A stretch of 7,696 nucleotides of DNA, taken from CAG-273 sp963560005 (GTDB lineage: Bacteria; Bacillota; Clostridia; TANB77; CAG-508). Under the pieces are notes generated by a model. The model was not told the origin of the DNA. It did not search any database and saw nothing but the letters and a program-made list of their open reading frames with translations. The translations under genes were made by a program, and so were the position numbers. The stretch's first letter is position 1; every line of letters begins with the position of its first letter. Of the stretch, positions 1-6,267 are shown one piece after another. The stretch lies in contig CAUWNG010000079.1 of the NCBI GenBank assembly GCA_963560005.1, forward strand, positions 1-7,696, in the 5' to 3' direction.

Positions 1-22
1 TTTTTAGGGCTTATGTTTAAAA

Positions 23-54
23 TTTTTTGGGACATTTTCAAAAATCATTGACAT
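23..54. repeat. Left member of an imperfect inverted repeat pair, possible IS end
   Basis: This stretch reads TTTTTTGGG, then six bases, then TCAAAAATCATTGACAT. The reverse complement of 7642-7675 reads TTTTTAGGG, eight bases, then TCAAAAACTATTGACAT. The last 17 bases agree at 15 positions and the first nine at eight. It also contains TTGGGACATTTTC (27-39), repeated directly at 7563-7575. Paired short repeats of this kind are typical of insertion-sequence ends. The identity of the element is inferred, and no transposase is visible in the window. Confidence 0.45.
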
Positions 55-80
55 AATTTTTAGTCTTTTTACCAAATTTA

Positions 81-815
81 TTATTTCCAGCTTTTCCCTG
101 TAGCATAATCTATATTTATTCCAGGTTGTACATTATATACAAAAACATTAAAACATACTCCTTTGCCATTATCTTCTACTGAATATGCTTCCATTTGTAC
201 ACCTTTTGCAACAAGGTTGTCTCCTTCAAATATCGGTGTTACCCTATATAGAACGTGATTATCTGGGTTGTTATCAATATAATTTGCTACTCTGTTTTCG
301 AATGGTAACATTCCAGCTACATTAAGATATCTTGTTCCAGTAATTAGATTCAATTCATTTGCGTTTTCTCCTGCTAATTGATGACCTATTAAATGACATC
401 TATTGTATAAATATTTACCATCATATTTTTTTTGTATCCATCCTGTTGGCTCTATATTACTAATATCTTCTCTTTCTGCTGTTGGCATTATTTCTTTGCA
501 AATATTAGCATAAGCAACTCCGCACCTATTTAGCTCATCTTGCTTACTGTATTTTTCAAAACTTTCAGTAGTATAATCTTCTTCATCAAAATATGGAATA
601 TTATTATTTATAGTTACATAGATTTTCCCATTATAATTAGGAATATAATTAATATTGTAATATGTACTAATTTCATTTGTAACTGTATTATTTAATGTAT
701 TTTCTATGTTATCTGAAGTGCTAGAAAAGCCAGCTATTATTACACAAATTAGGAGTATTAATAAATATATTAATTGTTTTATATTCTTTTTATTATTACT
801 TTTTTTTCTACTCAT
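81..815 (-). CDS. Secreted or membrane-anchored DNA/RNA non-specific endonuclease (EndA/NucA-like)
   Basis: The protein has 244 residues. Residues 1-10 are rich in Lys and Ser, and residues 13-30 form one strongly hydrophobic segment, so it is a signal anchor or signal peptide and the enzyme acts outside the cytoplasm. The domain at about 60-230 matches the beta-beta-alpha metal non-specific nuclease family (Endonuclea_NS_2). The core NRCHLIGHQLAGEN starts at residue 138, with His141 where the DRGH histidine general base is expected. It is followed by the conserved NELNLITGTRYLN and GMLPFEN blocks, which hold the metal-ligand asparagine. The family degrades DNA and RNA without sequence preference; streptococcal EndA serves DNA uptake and pneumococcal virulence. 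It lies 79 bases downstream of the recombinase remnant. The start at 815 is preceded by a purine-rich stretch with AAAGG. No clear terminator follows within the 80 bases to the window edge. The role here (DNA uptake, nutrient scavenging or element transfer) is unknown. Confidence 0.9.
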   Translation of the reverse strand: MSRKKSNNKKNIKQLIYLLILLICVIIAGFSSTSDNIENTLNNTVTNEISTYYNINYIPNYNGKIYVTINNNIPYFDEEDYTTESFEKYSKQDELNRCGVAYANICKEIMPTAEREDISNIEPTGWIQKKYDGKYLYNRCHLIGHQLAGENANELNLITGTRYLNVAGMLPFENRVANYIDNNPDNHVLYRVTPIFEGDNLVAKGVQMEAYSVEDNGKGVCFNVFVYNVQPGINIDYATGKSWK

Positions 816-894
816 TTTCTTTCACTACCTTTCTATGCAATTTTACCATATTTTGTATAAATATAACACATATTGTAGTATTTTTTAATTTATT

Positions 895-2602
895 TTAAAC
901 AGCTTTTATATTTAATACATTTTTATTGTTTTCTATGTATTCCAAACACCTTTTAAATTCATCTTTAAACTTGAATTTTATCGTTAAATTCCCATTTTCA
1001 TGTACATAAATACAATCTATTAGTTCTATTATTATATCTCTTGAAAGTTCTGTAATTCCTTTTTGTTTTTTGAATTTCTCCGTCCATTCATTTCTACTTA
1101 TACTTTGGTTTTCATAATTTTGTTTTTCGTTTTGTAATATTTCTATGTTTTGCTTTAATCTCTCTATATCATTTTCATATTTTTGTTTATATTCTAAATA
1201 TTCTTCTCTTGTAATATCTTTATTTTTCCAATCTTCATAAAGATTCATTTTAAAATTTGATATTTTAGAAATTTCATTTTGTTTTGCAATTATCATATTC
1301 TCAATATTTTCATTTTTAGTATTTTGAAAACTACTTTCATTTATTTGTTTTACAATCTCTTCTACATCAATTAATAAGTCAATATGTAAATTAATAGCTT
1401 TCAAAACTGCATTTTCTAAGTTTTCCACTTTTATACTATGTTTTGTACATAAGTTATTTGATTTCTTCCTGTATGTACTACAAATATAATATTCATACTT
1501 ATTTCCATTTTTATTGGTACTACTTTTCTTATTCATTGCTCGCATGCAATCTGCACATTTTAAGAAACCTGCCCATATTGATAATTTTTTATTTTTCTGT
1601 GATACCTTTGTATCTCTTTTGCTGAGTTCTTTTGCTTTTTCAAAAATTTCTTTATCAATAATAGCTTTATGTGTGTTTTCTACTCTTACCCATTCTTCTT
1701 TTGGAACCGATTCTACTTTATGTACTTTATAACTTTTTGTTCTTCTTTTTCCTTGAATAATATTGCCAATATATACTTCATTATTCAAAATATTTCGCAC
1801 TGTAGAAGGTGTCCAAGTATATGTATTATCATGTATTCCATAGTTATTATAATTTTGTCCTAATTCTAACTTTTTATGTCCCGTAGGATTTAAAACTCCC
1901 ATATCATTTAATCTATGGCATATTGCTATTTTTCCTAATCCTTCATTTACATTCCAACAAAAAATCTTTCTCACTATATCTGCTGCTACTTCATCAATTA
2001 TTAACTTATGCTTATTTTTCGGATCTTTTATATAACCATAAGAAGAAAATGCTCCTATAAACTCTCCTTTTTTCTTTTTTCCATTTAAAGATGTTCTTAT
2101 CTTAATAGATGTATCTCTGCAATATTCATCATTTATTAAATTTTTAAATGGTACTAAAATTGTGTTGGTACTCGTTGGATTTTTAAAACTATCTACAAAA
2201 TCATTAATGGCAATAAATCTTATATTAAATAATGGAAAAACTTGCTCTATATACTTCCCAACTTCTATATAATTTCTTCCAAGCCTTGATAAATCTTTTA
2301 CAATAACACAATTAATATTTCCGTTTCTCATATCTTCTAGCAATCTTTGAAATGAAGGTCTATTAAAATCTGTACCTGTAAACCCATCGTCTATATAAGT
2401 ATCATAAACTATCAAATCATCATGTTCTTCTATAAATTCATTTAATATTGTCTTTTGGCTTATTACACTATTACTTTCTTGCTTGTCTTTTCCGATTGTC
2501 TTCATCTTCTTGTGAAAGCCTTATATATAATGCAACCTTCCATATCTTTTCTCTAATAGCATGTTGTTCTTCATTAGAATATTTAGATTTTCTTCCTAGC
2601 AT
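895..2602 (-). pseudogene. Large serine recombinase (TndX/TnpX-like), interrupted by a one-base frameshift
   Basis: The ATG at 2602 opens a 36-codon segment containing KVALYIRLSQEDEDN. This carries the YxRxS motif of the resolvase/invertase catalytic domain, with Ser30 as the predicted nucleophile. That frame then runs CGG AAA AGA and stops at a TAA a few codons later. Dropping one base near 2494 joins it to the 895-2505 frame (GKDKQESNSVISQ), giving a protein of about 568 residues, normal for large serine recombinases. The downstream part has the rest of the catalytic domain (DDGFTGTDFNRPSF; DLSRLGRN), a recombinase domain (SSYGYIKD; WTPSTVRNILNNEVYIGN), a zinc ribbon (CADC with two later Cys) and a coiled coil near the C-terminus. 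The ATG at 2505 is probably spurious because it omits the serine. Intact relatives excise and integrate mobile elements at short att sites. Inactivation by mutation is likeliest; a sequencing error or recoding remains possible. Confidence 0.87.
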
Positions 2603-2665
2603 AGTATTCACATTCCTTATACTAAATTTTTTTAATTAATATTCCATCTCTTTTAAAAAAATTCC

Positions 2666-2821
2666 TCAATTAATACTCAATCTGTTTTTTATAATATTTT
2701 TTATACATTCCTCGAAATTTATTACATTTTTTGAATATTCAAAAAATACAGTAGTTTCCCCAACTTTTATACTGTATGGTTTTTTTGTTTTATTTAAGTA
2801 TTCTTCTATTTTACTTTTCAT
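2666..2821 (-). CDS. Small 51-residue protein upstream of the serine recombinase (TnpW-like)
   Basis: An uninterrupted 51-codon frame runs from the ATG at 2821 to the TGA at 2666. It encodes a basic, soluble peptide beginning MKSKIEEYLNKTKKPYSIKV. The middle (YSIKVGETTVFFEY) looks like two beta strands and the C-terminus (FEECIKNIIKNRL) like a helix. This strand-then-helix pattern, and the position 63 bases upstream of a large serine recombinase, resemble the small transposon-encoded TnpW family. That assignment is from memory of the family and is tentative. A purine-rich AAGAAAGGAAAA sits upstream of the start, somewhat further away than ideal. It is probably co-transcribed with the recombinase. 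I see no HTH motif and infer no mechanism. Confidence 0.62.
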   Translation of the reverse strand: MKSKIEEYLNKTKKPYSIKVGETTVFFEYSKNVINFEECIKNIIKNRLSIN

Positions 2822-2986
2822 AATCAATTATTTTCCTTTCTTAAGCTATAAAACTTATAAAAATTTCAAATAATTATTTATAATTGATATTTAAATTTAT
2901 TATATTTTTTAACAATTATTACTATTTTTGAATTACAAGATATAATCTATTTTATAATTCTTGTTGTATTTTGATATGAAATAACA
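2822..2986. other. AT-rich intergenic region with no recognisable gene
   Basis: This stretch separates the terminator of the right-hand operon from the small recombinase-associated gene. It is almost entirely A and T, with no ORF of note on either strand. The promoter for the 2821 gene and the recombinase probably lies here, but the composition gives many weak -10-like matches and I cannot choose one. Confidence 0.5.
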
Positions 2987-3026
2987 AAAAAATAAATGTA
3001 AACATTTTTGTTTACATTTATTTTTT
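2987..3026 (-). terminator. Rho-independent terminator of the radical SAM-zeta operon, symmetric
   Basis: The arms 2987-3003 and 3010-3026 are perfect 17-bp complements around a six-base loop. On the minus strand the hairpin begins 19 bases after the zeta toxin stop and ends in a run of T. Because the outer part of the stem is A-rich on one arm and T-rich on the other, it should also work on the plus strand. Confidence 0.9.
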
Positions 3027-3045
3027 AAGTCATTTTTTCTAATTA

Positions 3046-3960
3046 TTAACGACTACTTACTCCTTTTTCTTTATAATTACATCTTTCTATAGATTTATTT
3101 ATTATAATATTCAACTCCTGCAATTGATTTAATAATGATGGATTATTTAAACATTCTTCTTTTAATTCCTTATTAATTATTTTCAATCTTTCAATAGCAG
3201 TATTCATACACAATTTTAAACTTCTTTTTCTTCCAACTTCTATAGCTTCATTCATATCTATATATGTATTATAACTTGAATCAGATTTATAAATTAATAA
3301 TGGATTAGTCATATCATGAGATCTCTCATAAACTTCTATTCTTATTCCTTTTTTGCTTTGTTCAAGTGCAGTCTTTGGAAATTCTATATATCTCTCATCA
3401 TGTGATTTTATGGTAACTAATCTCCCAAATCCCATTATTTTTTTCATTTCTATATATCTTTCAAAATTGGATAATAAAGATTCTTCTCTACAAACTGCCA
3501 ATAATCTTATAGTAATTTCATAATTTTTATCTGATTCTAAAAGTTGATCTACTATTTCTGCTGAATTAAGTGTTCCTTCTCTAATAAAATCATACCCTCC
3601 ATTTATTGTATCTATTATAAGCCTTCCCATTATACTTCCACAAGCTATATCTGTTATTTCAGAATACAATTCTGGATAATTTCTAGCCAATTCATCAGAA
3701 TTTTTATATAGACCTCTATAGCTATCACCATCTAATATTACTGGTTCTCTATTATCATTTTTTAATTCCAAATTAGATTTTATAACTATATTACTTTTTC
3801 CTGCTCCTGGTTGTCCTCCTGTTAGAATAGCTATTGGTTTTTTATTAGGTATTTTTTTATTAATAAATAAAAGTTCTTTTGCTTCATTATACATTGCAAT
3901 TAATTCATTATTATTTAATAAATATTTCTGTTTTATCTTTTCTTTTTCTTCAATATTCAT
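3046..3960 (-). CDS. Zeta-family toxin (UDP-N-acetylglucosamine kinase type)
   Basis: The protein has 304 residues and matches the zeta toxin/PezT fold. Walker A is GGQPGAGKS at residues 48-56. The block PVILDGDSYRGLY (73-85) carries the acidic and Arg residues that in zeta toxins contact substrate, followed by DELARNYPELYSE. FIREGTLN (125-132) corresponds to the conserved EGTLR segment. The helical region at 157-192 (CREES, ERYIEMK, SHDERYIEF) is also family-like. Known zeta toxins phosphorylate UDP-N-acetylglucosamine at the 3'-hydroxyl and so block peptidoglycan precursor use; I infer, but cannot show, the same substrate here. It is longer than the approximately 250-residue PezT, with an extra helical C-terminus. 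It starts two bases after the putative antitoxin stop, which implies translational coupling, and is the last gene of the operon. No key motif is missing, so it is probably active. Confidence 0.9.
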   Translation of the reverse strand: MNIEEKEKIKQKYLLNNNELIAMYNEAKELLFINKKIPNKKPIAILTGGQPGAGKSNIVIKSNLELKNDNREPVILDGDSYRGLYKNSDELARNYPELYSEITDIACGSIMGRLIIDTINGGYDFIREGTLNSAEIVDQLLESDKNYEITIRLLAVCREESLLSNFERYIEMKKIMGFGRLVTIKSHDERYIEFPKTALEQSKKGIRIEVYERSHDMTNPLLIYKSDSSYNTYIDMNEAIEVGRKRSLKLCMNTAIERLKIINKELKEECLNNPSLLNQLQELNIIINKSIERCNYKEKGVSSR

Positions 3961-3962
3961 AA

Positions 3963-4160
3963 TTAAGTTTTCAACCTCTTTTTTATAAAATTACCATATT
4001 CTTTTATTACCTTATTTGCAAAGTCACTATCGCCTAAATATATATTTTTCCTTTCTTCAATAAGTTTATTTACTTTTTCCATATCTCCATTTTTTTTAAC
4101 AATTGCAATACACATAGAAATAACTTCAATAGCCACTTCAAATTTAATATCTTCTCTCAT
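3963..4160 (-). CDS. Putative antitoxin of the zeta toxin
   Basis: This 65-residue, mainly helical, charged protein begins MREDIKFEVAIEVISM and ends GNFIKKRLKT. An ATG at 4193 is in frame but lies inside the upstream gene. The ATG at 4160 has an excellent GGAGGA six bases upstream, so it is the better start. I assign the antitoxin role from its small size and its place directly before the zeta toxin with a two-base gap, the usual antitoxin-toxin order. The motif YLGDSDFANKVIKEYG recalls short antitoxin-like proteins next to zeta genes in Clostridia, but this is recollection. It lacks the N-terminal HTH domain of PezA, so autoregulation of the operon by this protein is not evident. It resembles the size of a stand-alone epsilon-type antitoxin. 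The call is contextual, not homology-proven. Confidence 0.7.
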   Translation of the reverse strand: MREDIKFEVAIEVISMCIAIVKKNGDMEKVNKLIEERKNIYLGDSDFANKVIKEYGNFIKKRLKT

Positions 4161-4166
4161 TAAAAT

Positions 4167-4172
4167 TCCTCC
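4167..4172 (-). promoter_or_regulatory. Ribosome binding site that fixes the antitoxin start
   Basis: GGAGGA on the minus strand lies six bases before the ATG at 4160. It falls in the short gap after the ATP-grasp stop and inside the would-be extension from 4193, which supports the shorter protein. It should give strong antitoxin translation relative to the toxin, whose own site (GAGG) is weaker and more distant. Confidence 0.8.
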
Positions 4173-4182
4173 AATATATGTT

Positions 4183-4932
4183 TTATACTGCAATATCTAC
4201 TTTATTTTCTATTTCTTTTATTATATTTAAAAATTCCTTTCTTCCTTTATCTGATAAATAAAATCCTGAAGCCAAATTTAAATCTATTACACAATAACTA
4301 TCTAAAGATTTAATTACATCTATAGAAAAAGCTTCTATCTCTTTAAGAACATTGCTTATTCTACAACAAAGTTCCTTTATCTTACAATTTATTCTTGAAT
4401 TATTGCTCTTTCCAAATACCTTTCCAAACACAAAATAAATTTTATATGTTTCAGAAATATTAGATTGAATTACTTCTTCTAAATAAAATTTTTTTACATC
4501 AAACTTAGAAAAGAATTCATCTATTGTTAACTTATTATATGCTTGAAAAGTAATTCCTGTATGTTTATTTTCTTTGCAAAATATAGGAAATCTATTTTCT
4601 TCTAAATCACTATATAAAATAATATTTGGAACTTTTATCCCATTATTTTTTAATAACTTTTGTACTTCATCCTTTTTATAATTACATAATAGAAAGTTTT
4701 TATTTATAATATAACATCCTGTTGCTTCAATATATTTTATTACACTAACTATCAAATTATTGTTACTCAAAAAATATATTATATCATCTTTGCAAAACAT
4801 ATTAATTTGTCTTTCTTCCATAATATCTTCCATATATATAATTTCTGTATCTATTAAAGATTCCTTCTTTAATTTTAAGGCACTCCCTATAAAATTTTCT
4901 TCTTTAGATAAAATAATTTTAAATTTCTTCAT
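4183..4932 (-). CDS. Small ATP-grasp family ligase
   Basis: The 249-residue protein shows the order of landmarks of an ATP-grasp enzyme. An N-terminal alpha/beta part (1-75) is followed by INKNFLLCNYKKDEVQKLL and GIKVPNIILY (76-107). FPIFCKEN has Lys120 as candidate nucleotide-binding residue. LEEVIQ (151-156) occupies the hinge position, and KIYFVFGKVFG (164-174) is the typical strand pair. DVI (205-207) and VIDLNLASGFY (215-225) supply Asp217 and Asn219, the usual Mg-ATP ligands. The family activates a carboxylate as an acyl-phosphate and joins it to an amine, thiol or hydroxyl. The closest-looking subgroup is RimK-like, but sequence is divergent and the substrate is unknown. The start at 4932 follows GAGGTG and overlaps the NUDIX gene by 14 bases, so the two proteins are probably translationally coupled and work in one pathway. 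Confidence 0.8.
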   Translation of the reverse strand: MKKFKIILSKEENFIGSALKLKKESLIDTEIIYMEDIMEERQINMFCKDDIIYFLSNNNLIVSVIKYIEATGCYIINKNFLLCNYKKDEVQKLLKNNGIKVPNIILYSDLEENRFPIFCKENKHTGITFQAYNKLTIDEFFSKFDVKKFYLEEVIQSNISETYKIYFVFGKVFGKSNNSRINCKIKELCCRISNVLKEIEAFSIDVIKSLDSYCVIDLNLASGFYLSDKGRKEFLNIIKEIENKVDIAV

Positions 4933-5344
4933 TATTCAGCACCTCATTTACAATTGGCTTAATTTTTTTCCAAAATTCAATCATATTACAATAAGTTAAT
5001 TTTCCTTCAACTTCTTTTATTGGTAGCCAAACCAATTCATGTACTAAAGATTGATCAAACTTCTTTTGACTTTGCTCAAAATCTTTAGCTATATAAAAAT
5101 ACGTTTTAACATTATCTCCTGCAGAATCAACATACTCTAATACTGGTAACTCTTTTGACTTAACTATTTTACATACTCTTCCTGTTTCTTCTTCTGTTTC
5201 TCTTAATGCACATTCTTCTAATGTTTCACCTTTTTCTTTGTGACCTTTTGGAAAGGAATAATCATTATGCTTATTCCTATAAACCAATCCTATTTTTTTA
5301 TTATTAAAATCAATTAATATACAACCTGATTTTTTTACTTCCAT
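4919..5344 (-). CDS. NUDIX hydrolase, Ap4A-hydrolase-like
   Basis: The 141-residue protein is a single NUDIX domain. The NUDIX box at residues 34-56 (GHKEKGETLEECALRETEEE and following TG) fits the GX5EX7REXXEEXG consensus, including the metal-binding REXXEE core. The preceding YSFPKGH and following TYFYIA and ELVWLPIKEV resemble asymmetrical diadenosine tetraphosphate hydrolases (NUDT2/MutT-like). Such enzymes cleave nucleoside diphosphates linked to another moiety, using Mg2+. Ap4A, a nucleotide sugar or a nucleotidylated pathway intermediate are all possible here. AAGGAGGA lies ten bases before the ATG at 5344, a strong site that may restart translation after the 34-base gap behind the coiled-coil gene. 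Its 3' end overlaps the ATP-grasp start by 14 bases. The fold is certain; the substrate is not. Confidence 0.92.
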   Translation of the reverse strand: MEVKKSGCILIDFNNKKIGLVYRNKHNDYSFPKGHKEKGETLEECALRETEEETGRVCKIVKSKELPVLEYVDSAGDNVKTYFYIAKDFEQSQKKFDQSLVHELVWLPIKEVEGKLTYCNMIEFWKKIKPIVNEVLNNEEI

Positions 5345-5378
5345 TTTAATTTGTTCCTCCTTTTTTATACAATATTCA

Positions 5379-5597
5379 TTAATTATTATTTTTTAAATAT
5401 TGTATTATTTTTTCTTTTAGTTCATATAATTCATTTTTTTTAGAATAAATTTGTAATTTATATAATTCTATTAATTTTTGTTTTTCTCCGTTTGATAAGT
5501 TTTCCATTTTTAATTTATCATTTTCTATTTTTTTCTGTTTTTGCATTAGATTAGTATCTATTTTTATTCTCTCAAAAAATTTTTGTTTATCACTCAT
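5379..5597 (-). CDS. Small coiled-coil protein of unknown function
   Basis: The 72-residue protein begins MSDKQKFFERIKIDTNLM and ends IIQYLKNNN. It is Lys/Glu-rich, almost wholly helical in character, with heptad-like spacing of Leu and Ile from about residue 20 to 68 (KLKMENL, KQKLIELYKLQIY, ELYELKEKIIQYL). It has no signal peptide, Cys or membrane segment. A longer in-frame start at 5636 exists, but the ATG at 5597 overlaps the kinase stop by eight bases and follows GGAAAGGG, so I prefer it. The upstream kinase ends in its own coiled-coil tail, and the two may pair. I considered a RiPP precursor because of the radical SAM gene two genes upstream. I see no leader/core division, Gly-rich core or cleavage motif, so a scaffold or accessory subunit fits better. 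Confidence 0.75.
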   Translation of the reverse strand: MSDKQKFFERIKIDTNLMQKQKKIENDKLKMENLSNGEKQKLIELYKLQIYSKKNELYELKEKIIQYLKNNN

Positions 5598-6267
5598 TTT
5601 CAACCCTTTCCAAAGATTTTTTTTCTGAACATCCAATGCATCTATTTAGCAATTGTTTTGCTTCTTCAATTTGTTTTTCCAACTTCACTTTTTCTTGTAT
5701 TAATTTTTTTAATTCTTCATTTAGCACATTTTCCTCGTTGTTTTCCACACTATACACATTTTTCTCTTGTTTATTAAGAAAATTTAGAAACTCCACAAAA
5801 TTTTTTTCGTTATTTTCTAAAGAAGCTCCACCATTAAACGACCAACTAACTTGTGTTAGTAAACAATTTACAGAATCTTTTTCTATACTATGCCAATACT
5901 GTATTCTTTTTACATCTTTATTTTCATTTTCTTTTCTTCGACTAATTCTAACTTCTCTTGGCGTAGTTACCAAAATAAGTCTCGCAGATGTTTCAAGTGA
6001 TTTGATTATTTTCCATTCTTCATAACTATGAACTGCATCTAAAATAACATTTTTTTCTAAAGGTAAATGAGATAGTATCTCCTTTATTAAACTTTCTGAA
6101 TTATTTTTATATGCTTCTCTATATTGTTCTATCCAATTTGTTTTATTATTAAAAATTTCTGCAATAATATCATTTTTATAAAAAACTTCAAATCCATACT
6201 TTGGTGGAATACAATGAGAAAAATAACTTTTTCCAGATCCATGTAATCCTGTAATAGCTATTAACAT
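5590..6267 (-). CDS. P-loop nucleoside/dephospho-CoA-kinase-like protein with coiled-coil tail
   Basis: From the ATG at 6267 the protein has 225 residues. MLIAITGLHGSGKSYF gives a P-loop at residues 7-14. VILDAVHSYEEWKIIKSL (74-91) resembles the Walker B strand and 'DG-RS-dE' block of dephospho-CoA kinase-related proteins, and RLILVTTPREVRISRRKEN (96-114) resembles their LID region with phosphate-binding Arg residues. Adenylate-kinase-like folds of this sort transfer phosphate from ATP to a nucleotide or small alcohol; the acceptor cannot be read from sequence. Residues about 180-207 (EELKKLIQEKVKLEKQIEEAKQLL) form a coiled coil not usual for these kinases, ending in CIGC (210-213). A longer in-frame start at 6312 would lie inside the radical SAM gene. 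The ATG at 6267 overlaps that gene's stop by seven bases, follows AGGAG and places the P-loop normally. The eight-base overlap with the next gene shows tight coupling. Confidence 0.83.
   Translation of the reverse strand: MLIAITGLHGSGKSYFSHCIPPKYGFEVFYKNDIIAEIFNNKTNWIEQYREAYKNNSESLIKEILSHLPLEKNVILDAVHSYEEWKIIKSLETSARLILVTTPREVRISRRKENENKDVKRIQYWHSIEKDSVNCLLTQVSWSFNGGASLENNEKNFVEFLNFLNKQEKNVYSVENNEENVLNEELKKLIQEKVKLEKQIEEAKQLLNRCIGCSEKKSLERVENE

Noticed and set aside
1..80. Possible terminator for the nuclease gene
   Set aside because: The best stem is only AAAAAT/ATTTTT around a ten-base loop, without GC pairs, which is not enough to call.
706..888. Plus-strand ORF of 60 codons over the nuclease start
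   Set aside because: It is antisense to the hydrophobic N-terminus of the nuclease, has low-complexity Phe/Leu composition and no convincing ribosome site.
816..894. Promoter for the nuclease gene
   Set aside because: Several TATAAT-like strings occur but none has a matching -35 at good spacing in this very AT-rich gap.
1443..1863. Three overlapping plus-strand ORFs within the recombinase
   Set aside because: They are antisense shadows of a well-conserved coding frame, with compositions typical of reversed AT-rich codons.
2448..2639. Plus-strand ORF over the recombinase N-terminus
   Set aside because: It is antisense to the catalytic segment and no domain is recognisable.
3961..4193. Longer 76-residue antitoxin starting at 4193
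   Set aside because: It would begin inside the upstream gene, and the strong GGAGGA with ideal spacing points to the ATG at 4160.
4760..4999. Plus-strand ORF across the ATP-grasp/NUDIX junction
   Set aside because: It opposes two genes with clear motifs and has no family resemblance of its own.
5379..5597. Small coiled-coil protein as the RiPP precursor
   Set aside because: It is uniformly helical and charged, without a core segment, Cys/Gly/aromatic-rich end or protease site.
5583..6025. Plus-strand ORFs over the kinase gene
   Set aside because: They are Phe/Ser-rich antisense frames of a charged coiled-coil coding region; the minus-strand P-loop gene explains the region.
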